A program made the position numbers and the translations under genes. A stretch of 64,000 bases of DNA from Nannocystis punicea (lineage in GTDB: Bacteria > Myxococcota_A > Polyangia > Nannocystales > Nannocystaceae): positions 10,576,001 to 10,640,000 of the forward strand of contig NZ_CP114040.1 in NCBI RefSeq assembly GCF_026965555.1. The letters run 5' to 3'. Of the stretch, positions 58,193-64,000 are shown one piece after another; position 1 is the stretch's first letter; each line of letters starts with the position of its first letter. The notes under the pieces are model-generated. The model searched no databases and was not told where the DNA came from. It saw only the letters and a program-made list of their open reading frames with translations.

Positions 58193-58336
58193 GTGGGCAA
58201 CGTCTACGCGCTCGTCGCTTTCGGGCTCCTGTGGCTGGTGCTGGCCGCGTTCTTCGTCCTGCTCATCCGCACCCTCGTGATCCAGGCCGCGCGGCGCCGC
58301 AGCGGCGACCCGCGCGTGTGGGAACACGGGCTGTGA
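58193..58336 (+). CDS. 47-residue single-TM protein
   Basis: A GTG-started frame encodes GNVYALVAFGLLWLVLAAFF followed by VLLIRTLVIQAARRRSGDPR and ends VWEHGL. It has one strong transmembrane helix with a basic C-terminal flank, and is divergent from argS. The layout resembles CcmD-type or similar small membrane subunits, but no cytochrome c maturation gene is nearby. Whether it is expressed is unknown. Confidence 0.5.
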   Translation: MGNVYALVAFGLLWLVLAAFFVLLIRTLVIQAARRRSGDPRVWEHGL

Positions 58337-58351
58337 GTCGCCGATCGGCGC

Positions 58352-60679
58352 TCACTCCCAGTGGATCTCGACCAGCTGCAGGGCACCGCGGCTGCCCTCG
58401 AAGTAGGTGAGGTAGTCGACGGCGCCGCCGTCGCGCGCGAGCTCGGGGTGGAGCATGGCGTCCTGGATCCGCAGCTCCGCCTGCGGGTCGCGCGGCCGAT
58501 ACAGCTCGGCCGCCTCGGACCACGGGCCCGTGAGCTGCGGCGCGGTGCGCAGGACCACCGCCGGCTCCTCGCGGTCGGCGTAGACCGCCACGTAGGCGCC
58601 GGCGTGCGCGTTGAAGTGGACGCTCATCGCCCCCGCGCCGGCGAACACCTCCTCGGCGCGGCGCGGTGACGGCGACCACTCGCCGGCTTCGTACCAGCGC
58701 CAGGCCTCGCGCTCGAGCGCGTGCGCCAGCGGGGCGCGCAGCAGCGTGCAGGCGCCCCCCTTGCCGCCGCAGGCGAACGCGTGGACGTGCTCGTCCTCGG
58801 CGAGCGCGGCGGCGAAGCGCGGGCCGTCGGCGCCGAACAGCAGCGTCGGCTCGTCGCTGCCCTCGGCCACCTCCGGGCGGAACGGCCGGCCGGCGAGGTC
58901 GTCGCGCCACACTGCGATCGAGCTGCCGACGTGCTGGTTGTCGGCGTTGTCCGGGAACTGGATGACCTTGCGGTAGAAGATCAGCACGCGCTGCCGCTCG
59001 GGGTCGTGGACCATCGGACCTGGCCAAAGGGACACCCGCGGGCAGTCCCTGCCGAGGATGCACTCGCCGTCGTCGTGCTCGTACTTGTAGCTGCCCTCCT
59101 TGTCGTAAAACGGCAGCAGCTCGTCGTCGTCGGTCTCCTTCGGGGTCTGGTAGGCCGTGAACGGGTGCAGGCCGTCGCGCGCGTCGAAGTCGGCGGTCAC
59201 TGCGCCGGCCGTGGTCGCGCCGTAGAGCCCGCGCTCGCTGCTCGCGGTGCGGAACGCCCAGAGTGCCTGGTCGCCGAGGGCGACGCTGTGACCGCCCTGG
59301 ACGGTCGCCAGATCGGGCGCTCGCCGCAGCGGCAGGTCGCCGAGCGGCAGCGCCTCGCCCGCGCGCAGCGACGGCGCCTCGCCGCAGCCGCCGGCGGGCA
59401 GCGCCAAGAGACATGTCCCGGCGACCATGCTCGTTCGGACATGTCCTTTACGCCGCCGACGGCCGAGCGCGAGCAGGCCGAGCAGCAGCAGCCCGCCGGC
59501 GTCGGTCTCGGCGCTGCGGCAGCCGCAGCCGGCCGGGGCCAGGCAGGTGGCGGGCGGCTTCCAGCTGGCGTCGGCTTCGACGGTGTTGAACAGCGTGGGC
59601 TCGCGGGTGCCGGCCCACGTGAACTCGAGGTCGGCCGACAGGTCGCCGTGGCGGGCGCGGAGCACCAGCTCGCGCGGGCCGTCGCGGTCCTCGGGGGCGA
59701 TGCAGTCGTCGGCCAGGGCGATCTGCTCCGGCAGCGTGTCGAAGGGCGCGGACGCCATGTTGCCGACCTCCGCCGACCACGTGAGCGGCAGGCCGATCAC
59801 CCGATCACCGACGGCGTCGCGCGCGATGGCGCCGGCCGCGAGCGGCACCCCCGTGCGACCGATGAGCGGCGCGTCGGAGTCCTCGACGATGAGGATGGCG
59901 CCGGCCAGCTCGAGCGAGGTCACCGACTCGGCCTCCACGCCCGTCACGCGCGCGAGGGGCCAGCTGTGGCCGTCGAACTCGAAGGTCGCCTCCGACTCTG
60001 TGCCCGCGAACGTGACCAGATCGAGAACTTCACTGGGATAGGTGACCGCTGGTCGCCCGCGCGTGGTGGTCCAGGAGACCGCGGCCGCGGGCTCGGCCTG
60101 ACGCGCGACGCTGAGCCCGGTGTCGCGCTCGAACAGGCCGACGCCGATCTCGACATCCTGACCGGCGACGAGCTTGAATTCGTAGGGCAGCACCTCGCGC
60201 CACTCGGCGCCGAGGACCGTGATCAGCGGATTTTCGCGGACCGAGTGACGCGCGGCCAGGCCGTCGAGCCAGGGTGACACGCGGGCCTCGGCCTGGTCGG
60301 GGCCGACGACGCGCATGTTCACGCGGTCGGGCGCCTGCCCCGGGGCGCCGCACGTCGGATCGACCGTCCACACCACCTCGCCGGGGGCCTCGGCGACGAA
60401 GCAGCCCTCCTCGTCGACCGCGATCGGGCCGCTGGCGTGGATGGCCGCGTCGCCGCAGGTCGCCTCGTCGGGGCAGGCCTCGCACCTCAGCTCGGGGCAC
60501 AGCCGCGTGCCGGCGAGCACGAGGTACGGGGCCTCCCAATCCGTGTCGGCGAGGAAGTCGCCGCGGACCCGGAGGCCCTCGGCCGACAGGCGGAAGTCGC
60601 CGCGCTCGCTGACCATATACGGCGGGTCGCAGGCCGTGAACGTGACTGCACAGAATCCTATCAACCAAGCACGTCGCAT
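58352..60679 (-). CDS. two-part secreted ORF: MYXO-CTERM-type lipoprotein joined in frame to a DUF4185-like lipoprotein
   Basis: The open frame of 775 residues starts with a lipoprotein signal (MRRAWLIGFCAVTFTAC). Its first part ends at residues ~385-410 like a complete MYXO-CTERM protein: CGCRS, a Leu-rich helix, then RRRR. Instead of a stop comes KGHVRTS and a new signal MVAGTCLLALPAGGC with a lipobox (Met418, Cys432), then a sialidase/DUF4185-like domain (HVGSSIAVWRDDLAG, FAAALAEDEHVHAFACGG). The junction is a 14-bp array at 59412-59457. Either it is a recent fusion or the second protein is translated separately from ATG 59428, which lies in a CATG node. Met 60679 is chosen for the signal; the frame extends upstream to 60781. 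Confidence 0.75.
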   Translation of the reverse strand: MRRAWLIGFCAVTFTACDPPYMVSERGDFRLSAEGLRVRGDFLADTDWEAPYLVLAGTRLCPELRCEACPDEATCGDAAIHASGPIAVDEEGCFVAEAPGEVVWTVDPTCGAPGQAPDRVNMRVVGPDQAEARVSPWLDGLAARHSVRENPLITVLGAEWREVLPYEFKLVAGQDVEIGVGLFERDTGLSVARQAEPAAAVSWTTTRGRPAVTYPSEVLDLVTFAGTESEATFEFDGHSWPLARVTGVEAESVTSLELAGAILIVEDSDAPLIGRTGVPLAAGAIARDAVGDRVIGLPLTWSAEVGNMASAPFDTLPEQIALADDCIAPEDRDGPRELVLRARHGDLSADLEFTWAGTREPTLFNTVEADASWKPPATCLAPAGCGCRSAETDAGGLLLLGLLALGRRRRKGHVRTSMVAGTCLLALPAGGCGEAPSLRAGEALPLGDLPLRRAPDLATVQGGHSVALGDQALWAFRTASSERGLYGATTAGAVTADFDARDGLHPFTAYQTPKETDDDELLPFYDKEGSYKYEHDDGECILGRDCPRVSLWPGPMVHDPERQRVLIFYRKVIQFPDNADNQHVGSSIAVWRDDLAGRPFRPEVAEGSDEPTLLFGADGPRFAAALAEDEHVHAFACGGKGGACTLLRAPLAHALEREAWRWYEAGEWSPSPRRAEEVFAGAGAMSVHFNAHAGAYVAVYADREEPAVVLRTAPQLTGPWSEAAELYRPRDPQAELRIQDAMLHPELARDGGAVDYLTYFEGSRGALQLVEIHWE
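59019..59036. repeat. single 18-bp palindrome of the 14-bp family
   Basis: cctggccaaagggacacc, nodes 14 bases apart, inside the second part of the two-part ORF. Confidence 0.55.
59412..59457. repeat. 14-bp palindromic array (3 units) at an in-frame protein junction
   Basis: CATG at 59412, 59426 and 59440 with spacers tcccggcgac and ctcgttcgga. It encodes KGHVRTSM on the minus strand between two apparent proteins. Confidence 0.85.
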
Positions 60680-60781
60680 ATGCCGCCAGGATAACCGCGG
60701 TCCCCGGCGCTGTCGAAGCCGCCCGGCGATCTTTCTCGTCGGGCGAACACCGATTCGTGGGAGCGTGGCGAAATGCCACAC

Positions 60782-61643
60782 TCAGGCGGCTCGGCGCAAA
60801 TAGAGCCGTTCGCGGGCGTCGAGCGGCTCGTAGTCGTGCTCGTGCGGGGTGCCGATCAGCGCCTCCTTGCGCCCGAGCGCCAGCAGGCCGTCGTCGCTCA
60901 GGCTGGCGTGGAGCAGCCGGTGGACGCGGCCCTGGAGCTCGTTGTCGAAGTAGATCAGCACGTTGCGGCAGACGATCAGGTCGAAGCGCCCGGGCGACGG
61001 GTCGCTCCCCAGGTCGTGGCGGGCGAACGCGATGTTGCGCCGCAGCGACTGCTTGACGATCGCGCGGTCGTAGCGGGCGGTGTAATAGGCGGAGAAGTCG
61101 CCGTGCGCGCCCGAATGGAGGTAGTTGGCGGTGTACTCCTGCATCACCTCGATGGGGAAGATGCCGGCCCGGGCGCTGCGCACCAGCGCCTCGTTGACGT
61201 CGGTCGCGTGCAGCCGCGCGCGCTCGTACAGGCCCTCCTCCTCGAGCAGGATCGCCATGCTGTAGGCCTCCTCGCCCGTCGAGCAGCCCGCGTGCCAGAT
61301 CCGCAGCTGCGGCCGCTCGCGCAGGCGCGGCACCACCTGCTCGCGCAGCGCCCGGTAGAAGCTCGGGTCGCGGAACATCGCCGTGACCCGCACCGACAGC
61401 GCCAGCCGCAGGCGCTCCATGCAGCCGACGTCGTGCAGCACGCGCTCCTGCAGGGCGGTGACGGTGGCGAGCTTCTCGGCGCGGATCTGGTTCCAGATCC
61501 GGCGCCGCAGGGAGGCGCGGGCGTAGCCGCGGAAGTCGAGGCCGTAGCGGCGGTGGATGGCCTCGAGCAGCAGGTCGAGCTCCAGCTGCTCGAGCTCGGA
61601 CGCGGGCCGGAGCGCCGCGACCGAGAGCACGTGGATCGGCTCT

Positions 61644-61651
<8 letters not shown>
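60782..61651 (-). CDS. CheR-type protein-glutamate methyltransferase
   Basis: 289 residues. The N-terminal all-helical CheR domain (LEQLELDLLLEAIHRRYGLD) precedes the SAM-binding domain with WHAGCSTGEEAYSMAILLEE near 120, HATDVNEALVRSARAGIF and FDLIVCRNVLIYFD. CheR methylates chemoreceptor glutamates; orphan members act in other signalling. Its ATG overlaps the stop of the upstream hybrid kinase by eight bases, so they are co-translated; no CheB or receptor gene is in view. Confidence 0.93.

Positions 61652-64000
<2,349 letters not shown>

Overview
The window is very GC-rich chromosomal DNA and looks like a myxobacterium of the Nannocystis/Plesiocystis group (suborder Nannocystineae). The basis is: many lipoproteins with Thr/Ser/Gly/Asp linkers ending in 'PTTG'-like blocks; MYXO-CTERM-like tails (Cys pair, hydrophobic helix, Arg run) at 51.6, 52.1 and 59.4 kb; an adjacent DUF1592-type/DUF1552-type gene pair; and many small secreted or outer-membrane proteins of unknown role. 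This placement is inference, because no rRNA is present.

Layout. 0-6 kb: a Sel1-like protein cut by the window edge, an MNT/HEPN pair whose HEPN gene carries two compensating frameshifts, a TPR protein, and an MmeI-like DNA methyltransferase whose nuclease motif looks dead. 6-12 kb: an outer-membrane protein, an NRDE protein and an RND permease with its membrane-fusion lipoprotein. 12-20 kb: the DUF1592/DUF1552 pair, a small hydrolase, an SDR, a LysR regulator and a propeller-like lipoprotein. 20.4-22.4 kb: an island of lower GC and odd codon use with a SLATT-like two-TM protein. 23.5-28.5 kb: an acetoacetate-decarboxylase-like protein and a three-subunit molybdenum hydroxylase resembling 4-hydroxybenzoyl-CoA reductase. 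28.6-36 kb: phosphoesterase, diheme cytochrome, beta-helix lipoprotein, PhoD-like phosphatase, lipoprotein. 36-45.6 kb: LolA-like carrier, FtsK, OmpA-type lipoprotein, ECF sigma factor with a membrane partner, benzoate-CoA-ligase-like enzyme and creatininase-like hydrolase. 45.6-49 kb: two ABM-like proteins around a Roadblock-like protein, a PpiC isomerase, 5-formyl-THF cyclo-ligase and tRNA-Gly(CCC). 49-64 kb: two secreted zincin-like proteins, an outer-membrane protein, a dienelactone hydrolase, a MAPEG protein, ArgRS, an unusual two-part secreted ORF, CheR, and a hybrid kinase with three receiver domains that runs off the right edge.

The most unusual content is not a gene. It is a dispersed family of short palindromes built on a strict 14-bp period: a 4-bp node (CATG, or CCTG/CAGG) followed by a 10-bp self-complementary spacer, typically tCCttcrGGa. 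I find more than 30 loci, from single 18-bp palindromes to arrays of five units. They lie at gene ends, fill a 450-bp convergent intergenic region, and also lie inside coding sequence. They supply stop codons, start codons, an entire stop-to-start linker between two genes, a repetitive C-terminal tail on the efflux lipoprotein, and the in-frame junction of what look like two separate secreted proteins. I do not recognise this family. It may be a selfish or REP-like element, a chromosome tag, or a protein-binding array.

Functionally the window is mostly envelope and secretion biology, with a possible aromatic-CoA pathway (Mo hydroxylase plus CoA ligase) split over two loci and a chemosensory-style CheR/hybrid-kinase pair at the right end.
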